Of a stretch of 64,000 nucleotides of DNA, positions 42,624 to 51,400 are shown one piece after another. The position numbers and the translations under genes are program-made. Below the pieces are notes generated by a model. The model did no database searches, had not been told where the DNA came from, and was given only the letters and a program-made list of their open reading frames with translations. Position 1 is the stretch's first letter; each line of letters opens with the position of its first letter. Source of the DNA: CAYWNA01 sp964459305 (GTDB taxonomy: Bacteria; Planctomycetota; Planctomycetia; Pirellulales; Pirellulaceae); NCBI GenBank assembly GCA_964459305.1, contig CAYWNA010000003.1:62001-126000 (forward strand). The letters are read 5' to 3'.

Positions 42624-42782
42624 CAACGTCCTCTCGTGGCGGAAGTCACAACCTATTGCACGATCTAGTCTACAATCGTCGTTCAGATTCCGCCACCGCC
42701 GTTAGGTTGCCGCTTTGGCGCAAGAAAATCGGCTGCAGCGATCATTGACTTGCAGCCGGTAGGTTCGTTGATCAGCAGTTTT

Positions 42783-44246
42783 TCACGCTGACTTTTCGGG
42801 ATCGGGCCGGTCGGTATCTTCCGACTCGGCGGGTGGACCGGCTGAATTCATCTGCACGTCCTCCGGATTGATCGCCGGTTTACCTGTTGGATCATCGTCC
42901 GTAGGTTCATCGCCGGTCGTCTCCGCATCCGGATCGGGGGCGTCGCCTTCGGGTGCGGACTCGTCGGCATCCTTCTTCAACACCGATTTGGCCCCTTCAT
43001 CGCCTTCCGCTTCCGTAGGCACCTTTTGAGTCGTCGTCACCGTAGGAGGCCCCACCTCGACTGACGGGCCCGGATAGTAGTAGGTTGTGGTCCCCGGGAG
43101 GGAATATTGGTAGCACGGATCCACGGGTACTCGCATGATTACGGTACGCGGCACGCATCGCATTGCCTGATACGGCTTCCAACTCGCCACCGTACGGGGC
43201 TCCTGGACCTTGCGGACTTCCGTCACCATGCGGCACACGCGCACCGGCACTTGGTCGACTCGCTCCTCGTGGACGATCCGCTGAGTGGTCACCGGAATCT
43301 TCCGCACCATCTCTTGTTGGACCCAGCGGTAAGTTTTTACCGGGATCTTGTAGTTGACGCGTTCGACGACCGGTTTCTGTACTGTGACGGGCACTTGCCG
43401 CACTTCTTCGGTTTGCTCCATGCGGCATACGCGCGCCGGGATCTTTTCGGTCACAACTTCATCTCGATATCGCGTCACCTGGATCGGGCGTTTTTCCACG
43501 ACCGTTCTCGGCGTGTAGGTCGTTTGCGGCCGCTGGACCGCGACCACGTTGGGCTTGTACTGCTGCTGTACCGCGTAAGTGCCTGGCGGCTGTGTGGGTA
43601 CCCAATGGAGTCCAGCACGTCGCCAGTAGGTACTGCCTGTTAGCGGATCCACTGCATAGCCGCCGGGCAACCACTGCAGGCGATTGCGGACGGTTCCAGG
43701 CTTGTAGACCCAATTGCTCACGTAGCCGCCCTGATCGACGTAGTCGGTCCGCATCGTCGTCACAGGTTGGTAGGTAGTATAGCTGTAATCCTGCATTGCA
43801 GTCTCTGTCACCGGCCGACGGACGACTCGCCGCTGCTCGCGGAAAGTTTCCTCCCAGACGGGACGGGAAACGACGTACCGCTGCTCGCGCATCTCCGTCT
43901 CCGTGACGTACCTCACGCGGTCGTAGCTGCAATCGCGATGTGATGTCTCCCAGACCGGTCGCATCACCGTGTACCGTTCCTCTCGCTCGCTGGTCTCCAA
44001 CACAGGTTTGGCGACCGTGTACCGACGCTCGCGAACCTCGGTTTCCCATACGGGGCGTTGAACGGTTATCTCACGCTCTTCGAACACCGTTTCGTATACC
44101 AGCCGGTATGTTGTCACCGGCTCGTATTCGTACACAGTTTTGCCGACGGATTGATACGAAGGCTGGCAGCAATCCTGCGCGATTGCCGGACTGAAAAGCA
44201 AGGCAACCATCGTCGCTACAAGAGAAGATCGTAGTGTCACGTACAT
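42783..44246 (-). CDS. Secreted YTV-repeat protein
   Basis: 487 residues. The ATG gives a signal peptide (VATMVALLFSPAIAQ). The mature part starts with Cys and then carries repeats of the planctomycete YTV type, seen as REERYTVMRPVWET, REQRYVVSRPVWEE, RERRYTVAKPVLET, and later VPVTVQKPVVERVNYKIP blocks. The C-terminal ~80 residues are very acidic and Pro/Gly-rich (DADESAPEGDAPDPDAETTG). YTV domains (PF07639) are known mainly from planctomycetes; the role is not established, but a cell-surface structural protein is plausible. A 249-base gap follows upstream with no gene, probably containing its promoter. Confidence 0.85.
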   Translation of the reverse strand: MYVTLRSSLVATMVALLFSPAIAQDCCQPSYQSVGKTVYEYEPVTTYRLVYETVFEEREITVQRPVWETEVRERRYTVAKPVLETSEREERYTVMRPVWETSHRDCSYDRVRYVTETEMREQRYVVSRPVWEETFREQRRVVRRPVTETAMQDYSYTTYQPVTTMRTDYVDQGGYVSNWVYKPGTVRNRLQWLPGGYAVDPLTGSTYWRRAGLHWVPTQPPGTYAVQQQYKPNVVAVQRPQTTYTPRTVVEKRPIQVTRYRDEVVTEKIPARVCRMEQTEEVRQVPVTVQKPVVERVNYKIPVKTYRWVQQEMVRKIPVTTQRIVHEERVDQVPVRVCRMVTEVRKVQEPRTVASWKPYQAMRCVPRTVIMRVPVDPCYQYSLPGTTTYYYPGPSVEVGPPTVTTTQKVPTEAEGDEGAKSVLKKDADESAPEGDAPDPDAETTGDEPTDDDPTGKPAINPEDVQMNSAGPPAESEDTDRPDPEKSA

Positions 44247-44495
44247 GTCGGCCCCACAGTATCTGAAGAAGAGATCTGATCCCAGACAATTAAGTAGGTG
44301 CGAGATGAGAAAAGAATTCAATACCTACCTACAAAGAATTTTTGCATTTGGATCATTCATGGGCAACAAATGCAGACGGGGCAAAGGCTTATATTTCCGG
44401 AATTTGGTTCAAGTTTCTGGGACAGTCTGCCGAAGCCGGTTATGACGATTCGGGCGCAAACATACCGTGTCTAACAGGTTATGACACAAGTCTTC

Positions 44496-45560
44496 CTAAC
44501 CGTCATAATCGGACTCATCCTCCGCATGCACCGAAGGCAATGCATGCAACGTTTCGCGGGCCTCGATGTGGACTCCGTGCTGCACATCGGAAGAGACGAG
44601 AATATCGAGTGCGGTCCTCAGTTGGGCGAGGTTCGCCGACGGGTTCTTCTGGGCCAGTTGTCTTGTGGCGCGAATTGCATTGGTTAGAACCACCACGCGT
44701 TTCCACTCTCGGCCCTCGTCGGATTCTTCGCTCCCAACGGCAAGTTCATTGTCCGGATCGAGCATCTCCAGCAGCACTGGAATCGCCGCGATGCTACCAT
44801 GACGGGCCAAACCGGTTGCGGCGTTGTAGCGAACGTTGGGACTCGCATCGTCGAGGAGTCGTTCCAAACACAGAACACCCTGGTCGCCCCCGATCACGCC
44901 CAGCGTAAATGCCGCCACGGTTCTCAGGTTGTCTCGGCGGCTCTTCTCCTTCGCATCCTCTCCATACTCCGATGACGCCGCGAGTAGAACGTCCAGCAAT
45001 TCGGGGTCTTCTCGCAGACTCTCTGCTTCGAGGTTCGTCGCCAACACCGCGATCGCCTCCAGTGCCGAGCATCGCACATCCATCGCGGCGTCATCTCGCC
45101 CGCCCTGAGCCGCTTGGATCAATACGGGCAACACGTCCGGGACCTTGAACTCGCCCAGTGCGCGGCACAGGAACGACTGCACTTTGATCTGCTTGGCATC
45201 CACCTGGGCGGATTCGATCTGTGTTTGGAGCACCGACGCGAGTTCGTTTGCGATTTGAGTGTCGCGTTTCACTTCTTCATACTTGGGGTTCCGCAGCAGG
45301 TTCGCCAACGTGAGTGCTTCCTGCCAACTCACGTCGTTCGGCTTTTTCAGATCGCGCACCAGATTCTCCGGATCGGCATCCGCATGTGCGATCCAACTGA
45401 ACAAGAGCCAGACCGCAGCGATGATCGCCACGATGAGCATCGGCAGCAGGACGAGCTGGAGTATGAACCGGGCGTTGGACGTCGCGGCGGGAGTAACGTC
45501 TTCGTCAACAGACTGAGCCAATGGCCGTTCAGACGGGCCCTTGTCGGAATCGATAGACAC
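44496..45560 (-). CDS. HEAT-repeat membrane-anchored protein
   Basis: 354 residues from a GTG start. One transmembrane helix near residues 33-58 (FILQLVLLPMLIVAIIAAVW). After it, HEAT-like repeats dominate: ALGEFKVPDVLPVLIQAAQG, CSALEAIAVLATNL, TVAAFTLGVIGGDQGVLCL, NVRYNAATGLARHGSIAAIP. HEAT solenoids usually bind partners; no enzyme motif is visible. It lies after a 249-base gap from the YTV gene and is divergent to the small Bfd-like gene upstream. Confidence 0.8.
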   Translation of the reverse strand: MSIDSDKGPSERPLAQSVDEDVTPAATSNARFILQLVLLPMLIVAIIAAVWLLFSWIAHADADPENLVRDLKKPNDVSWQEALTLANLLRNPKYEEVKRDTQIANELASVLQTQIESAQVDAKQIKVQSFLCRALGEFKVPDVLPVLIQAAQGGRDDAAMDVRCSALEAIAVLATNLEAESLREDPELLDVLLAASSEYGEDAKEKSRRDNLRTVAAFTLGVIGGDQGVLCLERLLDDASPNVRYNAATGLARHGSIAAIPVLLEMLDPDNELAVGSEESDEGREWKRVVVLTNAIRATRQLAQKNPSANLAQLRTALDILVSSDVQHGVHIEARETLHALPSVHAEDESDYDG

Positions 45561-45670
45561 GCGCTAAGCCTCTTAAAGAATACGGGGAATGCTGTAAAGT
45601 GTAGATCTGCATGCCGAAGCGTCAAGCGCGCCGGCATCCAGCTTCCCTTTCAGCGACTCAGGAGGAAACC

Positions 45671-45970
45671 GTGGGGCCAGACGACAAATTATGCCTGTGC
45701 TTTCACGTCACGAAACGCAAACTAGTGAACCACATACGAATCGAGAAGCCGAAGCGAGCGTCGCAGCTTAGCGAATGCTTCGGCGCCGGAACCGGTTGCG
45801 GTTGGTGTCGACCGTTCTTGGAACGGTTGTTCAAGAACGCGGCGGATAGCGCCGTTACGGCCGCGGATATGCCCACCGCGGAAGAGTATGCCCAGCGTCG
45901 CTCGCAGTACATCCGCGACGGGGGCGGCACGCCACCGGTCGGTGCAACGCCAATTGACAACGTGCGGTGA
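45671..45970 (+). CDS. Bfd-like [2Fe-2S] protein
   Basis: 99 residues from a GTG with GGAGG five bases upstream; an earlier in-frame ATG at 45611 adds 20 residues of weak character. The cysteine pattern CLCFHVTK ... GTGCGWC is that of the Fer2_BFD family (bacterioferritin-associated ferredoxin and related domains of nitrite and other reductases), which binds a [2Fe-2S] cluster. A free-standing domain of this type commonly moves electrons or assists iron release. Spacing between the two Cys pairs is about 30 residues, normal for the family. Divergent to the HEAT protein. Confidence 0.82.
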   Translation: MGPDDKLCLCFHVTKRKLVNHIRIEKPKRASQLSECFGAGTGCGWCRPFLERLFKNAADSAVTAADMPTAEEYAQRRSQYIRDGGGTPPVGATPIDNVR

Positions 45971-46007
45971 TGTCCCAAGTCGCGTTCACCCCGCAGATAG
46001 CCCGGTA

Positions 46008-47627
46008 TCAGTCAGAGGCCGATTCCCGCTGATCGCCCCGAAAGTGTCTCCACCAGTCCCAAGATAACAATACGACCGCAACCGCGGCATAGCCGCACAT
46101 ATACCGCAATACGGTGCAGAAGGCCTCCGCGTCCAGCTTCCAAGGAAGAAACACCGGGCCGCCCGGCAAGGGCGAATGGATGATTCCAAACGTTGTGCAG
46201 AGCGCCCCAATCGCGAAGTAGACGGCGGCCAGCCATAGCCGGCGGTCGATGATCGCGGCTAGTGCGGAAGCCCAAAGCAGGCTGGTAACGATGAATCCGT
46301 TTGCCAGTATACGGATGGTCTGCAGATCGCCCCGCAACGCTGCATTTGCCAGTGTGCTGATGTCGACACCCGCATTCCTGATCGCGGGATCACCGAAGAT
46401 GTTATCGGTGAAGATCAGCACCAAAGCCGCCAACGCCGGTACGCAGGCTAGAGCCACCGCCGGGTAATGCCGCTTCGGAGTCGCATGAAAACTCTGAGCC
46501 GCTATCTCCAGCCCCACGAATATCAGAATGGGGTATACGGTGACCTTCGGAATCAGGACGTACAGATAGCCGAAGTAGCCGATCAGGCCCGCGCCGCCAA
46601 TGAACAAAGCCGTGGCCAGCGTGTAGGCCGCTCGGCCTCCCATCGCTTTGTATGCGGGATGGCCGATGTATGGCGTGCTTTGAATCACCCCTCCGCATAG
46701 GCTGGCGATCAGCGTGGCAAACGCTTCGACTCCGATCACGTGCCCCGTATCGAACTCGTCGCCCGCCGCTGCCGCGCTCTCCGTGCAGTCGATCCCGCCG
46801 ATAACTGTTGCCAGGGCAAAAGGAATCACCACCGGCAGATAATTGAGGGTGTCTGGAAGTGCATGGACCCATTCGAACCGAAAAACGGTCAGCCATTCGA
46901 ACGGAAACAGGGCTTCCGACGGATTGATCGGCGCTTCCGGAACGTGCCCCAGCGTCCCGGTCGAACGCATCAAGTAGAACACGAGACCACCCACCAGCAG
47001 AGCGCCCAACGCACCCGGCACACGGAACGGCAGACGCACACGGGCCACCAGCGTTGTCAGGATAACGGCCAACGAAAGGAAACCGACGACAGGATAGTCC
47101 AGAATCTCCAATAGTGGCAAAAAAGTGATCAGTACCAGCGCGATCGCCGTCAGCGACCCGAGAAGGCCGGCCCGTGGCACCATGCGACGGATCCAGTTCG
47201 AGCCAAAAGCACAGACAAACTTGAACAGCCCGCTGATGAAAATCGAGCAGATTCCTATGTGCCAGGCATACCGTGCCGCGTCCACGTCCGGCATGGTCTC
47301 CATTGCCGATTTGAACGCGGGTCCAAGCACGAGGAAGACCATGCCGAACGTGCTGGGAGTATCCAGGCCCAGCGGCATGGCGGTGACGTCATCTCGGCCG
47401 GTGCGCCGCGCCACAGCCAGGGCCATCCAGAAGAAAAGTAGGTCGCCTACCAGCACGCCTATCGCCGTGCCGGGGATCATGTGGCGAAGCGCGAACGATG
47501 TAGGGAATTGAAAGGCCACCGCCAGCAACCCGACCATCAGAAGCAGATCGGCGATGTTGTCTAGCATCAAGCCAAAAAAGGCGTTGACGTCGCCAGGGGC
47601 AGCCCACGGATAGCGTTTGCTGGACAT
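46008..47627 (-). CDS. NCS2-like permease
   Basis: 539 residues, twelve to fourteen hydrophobic helices. N-terminal KRYPWAAPGDVNAFFGLMLDN and later ALATVIGGIDCTESAAAAGDEFD then GVEAFATLIASLCGGVIQST resemble the nucleobase/ascorbate (NCS2, AzgA-like) transporters, which import purines or related molecules. The ATG at 47627 is preferred because the conserved start follows directly; an upstream GTG at 47660 adds 11 residues. Substrate unknown. It ends 37 bases from the Bfd-like gene (convergent). Upstream is a 246-base gap leading to the divergent sigma-factor gene; it probably contains both promoters, but I cannot mark one. Confidence 0.82.
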   Translation of the reverse strand: MSSKRYPWAAPGDVNAFFGLMLDNIADLLLMVGLLAVAFQFPTSFALRHMIPGTAIGVLVGDLLFFWMALAVARRTGRDDVTAMPLGLDTPSTFGMVFLVLGPAFKSAMETMPDVDAARYAWHIGICSIFISGLFKFVCAFGSNWIRRMVPRAGLLGSLTAIALVLITFLPLLEILDYPVVGFLSLAVILTTLVARVRLPFRVPGALGALLVGGLVFYLMRSTGTLGHVPEAPINPSEALFPFEWLTVFRFEWVHALPDTLNYLPVVIPFALATVIGGIDCTESAAAAGDEFDTGHVIGVEAFATLIASLCGGVIQSTPYIGHPAYKAMGGRAAYTLATALFIGGAGLIGYFGYLYVLIPKVTVYPILIFVGLEIAAQSFHATPKRHYPAVALACVPALAALVLIFTDNIFGDPAIRNAGVDISTLANAALRGDLQTIRILANGFIVTSLLWASALAAIIDRRLWLAAVYFAIGALCTTFGIIHSPLPGGPVFLPWKLDAEAFCTVLRYMCGYAAVAVVLLSWDWWRHFRGDQRESASD

Positions 47628-47906
47628 TTGGATTCGGGTAGGCACAGGTTCTGCTGACACTACGGCTGGTGAGTGTAAGCCCCAAGTCGGCGGGCGTCAA
47701 ACACCCAGCCCGTTAGCAGTACCTGCCTCAGATTGCAGAACTAAAGGGTGGTGGGCACGCGGCGATCACCATGAAATTGTGCCCCACACCAGCGGCGCAA
47801 AGTATTGGCCTCTTCCGTAAACGTGTGTTAAGATGTTTATTTGTATGGAAGGAGCCCAATTTGATCTTTCCTTTCGAACCTTCTTCTCTTTGATTCGTAG
47901 AATGGT

Positions 47907-48551
47907 ATGAGTGTCTCGGTAGATGCAACGGAGGCTATGAAAGCCCAGACTTCCCAGCCAGAACTGACTGACGAGGAAGTGCTGCTGCAATATCGAGAGA
48001 CCGAGGACCCAGAACTGTTCGCCGAGTTGGTCCGACGTTATGAACGTGAGCTGTACAGTTATCTCCGCCGCTACCTCCGTGACAGGGAGATGGCGGAGGA
48101 CGCGTTCCAGGGGACCTTTTTGCAGGTACACCTGAAGTGCCAGCAGTTCGAAGCAGGGCGTCGCGTCAAGCCGTGGTTGTACGCCATCGCTACCAACCAG
48201 GCGATCGACGCCGGACGCCGAAATCGCCGACACCAAATGGTCAGTCTCGACTATATTGGCAGGGGCGATCAGACAGACGAGAAGAACGTGGTTGATGTTT
48301 TGGTCAGCCACGAGCCCAACCCAGTGACCCAGGTCGGCAATGCGGAACGAAACGAGCTATTGCGTCGTGCGTTGGACGAGTTGTCCGATCAGATGCGAAC
48401 CGTGGTCTATCTGGTGTATTATCAGGGGCTGAAGTATCGGGAGGCGGCAGAGGTCTTGTCGATTCCTGTGGGCACGGTAAAAAGCCGTCTGCACACGGCG
48501 GTCGCCAGGCTGGCCGAGTTTTGGAACCGCAATCACGCGGATTTGGATTGA
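47907..48551 (+). CDS. ECF RNA polymerase sigma factor
   Basis: 214 residues with region 2 (ELVRRYERELYSYLRRYLRD, EMAEDAFQGTFLQVHLK, VKPWLYAIATNQAID) and region 4 (ALDELSDQMRTVVYLVYYQG, KYREAAEVLSIPVGTVKSRL) typical of extracytoplasmic function sigma factors. There is no extra C-terminal domain. It directs transcription of its own regulon in response to an envelope or internal signal. The next gene starts 8 bases later and encodes a membrane protein with an anti-sigma-like N-terminus, which makes it the likely regulator. Confidence 0.93.
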   Translation: MSVSVDATEAMKAQTSQPELTDEEVLLQYRETEDPELFAELVRRYERELYSYLRRYLRDREMAEDAFQGTFLQVHLKCQQFEAGRRVKPWLYAIATNQAIDAGRRNRRHQMVSLDYIGRGDQTDEKNVVDVLVSHEPNPVTQVGNAERNELLRRALDELSDQMRTVVYLVYYQGLKYREAAEVLSIPVGTVKSRLHTAVARLAEFWNRNHADLD

Positions 48552-48559
48552 TCGGTCCA

Positions 48560-49534
48560 ATGAACGAAGATCTACTTGGGTACGTGCTCGACGCAATCGA
48601 CGATGCGGAACGCCAACGCATCGAAGAAGCCCTGGAGAAAGATCCACACCTTCAGCGTCGGTTGGAGGAGATCAGGACGGAACTGGCGTGCCTCGACGTT
48701 GCGCCCCGCGACTTTGAACCGCAATGCGGCTTGGCCGAGCGGACGTGCGATCTGGTGGATGCGCACAAAGAGGCACAACTTGTGAGGCCGGCATCACGCC
48801 GCTGGGACCAAATGTCCCCGGAACGCGGTGCGAACACCCGCAGTTGGTCGATGGCGGATGCCGTTGTGGTGACGGGCATCCTTGTTGTGGTATCGATGTT
48901 GTTCTTTCCGGCCATCGCCAACAGCCGATACCGCTCCCGCATCGCTGGCTGCCAGTTCAATTTGCAGCGTTTGGGAATCGCGTTGACCGACTACAGCGAA
49001 ACGAACGGCGGGGCATTGCCCGAGATTCCCGTTTCTGGAAATCGCGCTGTCGCGGGAATCTACGGTCCGATATTGTCGCAGGAAGGGCAGTTTCTAGCCG
49101 ATCCTCACGTGCTGGTCTGTCCCGGTTCCCGCTTGGCCGAGCGAACGTCCGAGTGGCAGCTTCCCTCGCTTGCAGAATTGGACCAAGCACGCGGTCACCA
49201 ACTGGTCTCTCTGCAACGGGCGGCGGGTGGCAGTTACGGCTACACGCTCGGCTACGTGGCAGACGGCCAGTACCAAGCGCCTCGCCGCGAAGGTCGTGCG
49301 AATTTCGCGGTTATGTCCGATGCTCCCAGTCTGCACCTGGAAGGGCGTCGAAGCGATGCTCACGGCGGTCGTGGGCAGAACGTGCTATTCGAGGACAATC
49401 GCGTCGAGTTCTTTGTCGACTGTGTTGCCTACGACGCCCTGTTCGTGAATCGGGACGGCGTTGCATCGGCGGGACTGGACAAAGAGGATTCAGTGATCGG
49501 CAGAAGCAGCACGCCGCCGCTCATCCTCCACTGA
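48560..49534 (+). CDS. Putative membrane anti-sigma factor with pseudopilin-like C-terminus
   Basis: 324 residues. The first ~50 residues (MNEDLLGYVLDAIDDAERQR then EEALEKDPHLQRRLEEI) match the helical N-termini of planctomycete anti-sigma proteins; no zinc Cys/His cluster is visible. A transmembrane helix follows (MADAVVVTGILVVVSMLFF). The part after it (PAIANSRYRSRIAGCQFNLQ and RLGIALTDYSETNGGALPEI) looks like the start of pseudopilin/DUF1559-type proteins, and the C-terminus has FEDNRVEFFVDC. So the regulator may sense something outside the membrane through a pilin-like domain. Starts at ATG 48560, 8 bases after the sigma stop. Confidence 0.7.
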   Translation: MNEDLLGYVLDAIDDAERQRIEEALEKDPHLQRRLEEIRTELACLDVAPRDFEPQCGLAERTCDLVDAHKEAQLVRPASRRWDQMSPERGANTRSWSMADAVVVTGILVVVSMLFFPAIANSRYRSRIAGCQFNLQRLGIALTDYSETNGGALPEIPVSGNRAVAGIYGPILSQEGQFLADPHVLVCPGSRLAERTSEWQLPSLAELDQARGHQLVSLQRAAGGSYGYTLGYVADGQYQAPRREGRANFAVMSDAPSLHLEGRRSDAHGGRGQNVLFEDNRVEFFVDCVAYDALFVNRDGVASAGLDKEDSVIGRSSTPPLILH

Positions 49535-49633
49535 TCAGCCCGGTTTCCGGTCAGCCGCTGGTGCCTGGGCAGACTCAGGTCAACCATTCGCCGACGCGCG
49601 TTCGATCGGCGCGGGTCCGCCCTGCGGCGCAAC

Positions 49634-50827
49634 TCAACTGCGGCGTTCCACGAGTACCACGGACGTGTCGTCGAGCCGTCCGGTACCCTGAGTTGCCTCG
49701 TGAGAGTCTTCAAAGAGCTGTTCGAGGGCCTCATCCAGCGGCACATTGACCGTCGCCTGGAGTGTCTTGATGATCCCCTCTTCACCGAACTGATCTTCTT
49801 CGCTGCCGTGCTCCGGAAACGCTTCGTCCAGGCCATCCGTATACAGAAGAACACGCGAGTTGTCGGGGATAATCGCCTCGCACCGTTCGTACTCCCAATC
49901 CTCGTCGATCACCAGCGGAAGGCCACCTTCGTCTTTGGTTGCCAGTTTCGTGATCTCATTGGTGGCAAGATCTTGCAGCAGCGGCATCGGATGGCCCGCT
50001 GATGTCCACTCCAAGCGATGATCGGCGGCATTCAACGTGCAGTACAGCAGTGTGATGAATCCTCCTTGTTCCCCACCGATAATGTCGCTCTTGCAGAGTC
50101 GGCGGTTGAGATCCGTCACAAACTCCGCCGTGTCGGCGAAACGGCGTTCACCGATCATGGTGATCAACGTGTGCATCGTCATGATGGACATGCACGCCTT
50201 CACGCCGTGGCCTGCTGCGTCACCAAGGACAATCACCGCCTCCCCGTCGCTCAGACGAAAGACGTCGTAGTAATCGCCACCGGCCATGACCACCGGCCGG
50301 TCGCCGAGCACGCGAATTTGCGATTGTTCGTAGCGGGCGACGATTTTGTAGCCTTCCGGCATGGGAAGATCTCGTGGAAGCACCGATTCCTGCAACTGCC
50401 GGACGGCTTCCACCTCCTCACGCAACTTCTCCGCGACGACTTGAGCTCGCTGGGCCTGAATGGCCATGTGTGCGGCTTCCATGATCGACATGAGAAGGAA
50501 GATGTAGTCGCCATTCTCGTCACGGGAAATGAACGAATGCAAGCCGTTCAGAATGAACTTGGCAACTTGACTGATCTCCCCCGATCGCCACGCTCCAACG
50601 ACGGGAACGCCCGGCATGGAACGACGGATCCTCTGGAACAGCGGAAAAGCCGCCTCAGGCGTAGGAAAACCCAGCGCGAGGAGCACTGCGTCGTAAGGGG
50701 CTTCGGCCAAGAATCCTTCCATCTCGGCGTCTTCGGTCGCGACTCGAGCGGAATGCTCGTCGATGTTTAGAAAAGTGTCGATAAGTTCCGCTTCAGCAGG
50801 GTCGTCCCATCCGACCAGGATTCGCAT
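49634..50827 (-). CDS. SpoIIE/PP2C-type phosphatase with pseudo-receiver domain
   Basis: 397 residues. Residues ~1-120 resemble a response-regulator receiver (RILVGWDDPAEAELIDTFL), but the phospho-acceptor Asp position reads APYDAVLLALGFP, lacking the canonical Asp. A coiled linker (AQVVAEKLREEVEAVRQLQE) leads to a PPM/SpoIIE phosphatase: SVLPRDLPMPEG, VMAGGDYYDVFRL and VIVLGDAAGHGVKACM with metal-binding Asp, then LEWTSAGHPMPLL and RVLLYTDGLDEA, and GRLDDTSVVLVE at the end. Such enzymes dephosphorylate anti-anti-sigma proteins in partner-switching; no RsbV/RsbW genes are in view. Convergent with the putative anti-sigma gene. Confidence 0.87.
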   Translation of the reverse strand: MRILVGWDDPAEAELIDTFLNIDEHSARVATEDAEMEGFLAEAPYDAVLLALGFPTPEAAFPLFQRIRRSMPGVPVVGAWRSGEISQVAKFILNGLHSFISRDENGDYIFLLMSIMEAAHMAIQAQRAQVVAEKLREEVEAVRQLQESVLPRDLPMPEGYKIVARYEQSQIRVLGDRPVVMAGGDYYDVFRLSDGEAVIVLGDAAGHGVKACMSIMTMHTLITMIGERRFADTAEFVTDLNRRLCKSDIIGGEQGGFITLLYCTLNAADHRLEWTSAGHPMPLLQDLATNEITKLATKDEGGLPLVIDEDWEYERCEAIIPDNSRVLLYTDGLDEAFPEHGSEEDQFGEEGIIKTLQATVNVPLDEALEQLFEDSHEATQGTGRLDDTSVVLVERRS

Positions 50828-51085
50828 GACTCTAGCCCTTCTTGAAATCGCCAGTCCTAACGGTAAGTCCTGTCGCGTGCCCCCTCTCGAAGCGAGGCGT
50901 CTCCGACCGGGAATCCTCGCGACAGATGCCGCTGGTGGCCAAGCCCTAAGTTCTTCTTACTGCTGACTTTGAGTGTCCTCAGCGTGTGTTCCGTTCCCTT
51001 GAGTGTATGTGTTGACGATACTGTTCGCAAGGTGGCTGATCACCTACAATGCAGAACCTTCACCGTTCTGTCAAGGAGAAAGACC

Positions 51086-51391
51086 GTGTATGTCGTTAGT
51101 GTGACCGTTTACGTCAAGCCGGATGAGGTGGATTCGTTTATTGACGCAACGCTGGAGAATGCACGCAATTCGCGCAAAGAGCCAGGCAACATCCGTTTCG
51201 ATGTCTTGCAGGCCGAGGACGAGTCTTCGCGATTTCTGCTGTACGAGGTCTACCAGACCAAGGACGATTTCGCCAAACACCAGCAGACCGAACACTATCT
51301 TCGCTGGAAGCAGACGGTCGCGGAGGCCATGGCTCAGCCGCGGCAGGGCGTCAAGCACAACAGCATCTTCTTTGGCGATGCGGAAGGCTGA
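51086..51391 (+). CDS. ABM-family monooxygenase-like protein
   Basis: 101 residues from GTG with GGAG 8 bases upstream. Family signature of antibiotic-biosynthesis monooxygenase (ferredoxin-like) proteins: YVVSVTVYVKPDEVDSFIDA, SRKEPGNIRFDVLQ, FLLYEVYQTKDDFAKHQQTE. Similar proteins include LsrG and YgiN. Cofactor-independent oxygenases or quinol-related enzymes; substrate unknown. It stands alone between the phosphatase and the histidine kinase. Confidence 0.85.
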   Translation: MYVVSVTVYVKPDEVDSFIDATLENARNSRKEPGNIRFDVLQAEDESSRFLLYEVYQTKDDFAKHQQTEHYLRWKQTVAEAMAQPRQGVKHNSIFFGDAEG

Positions 51392-51400
51392 TTTGCGGCT

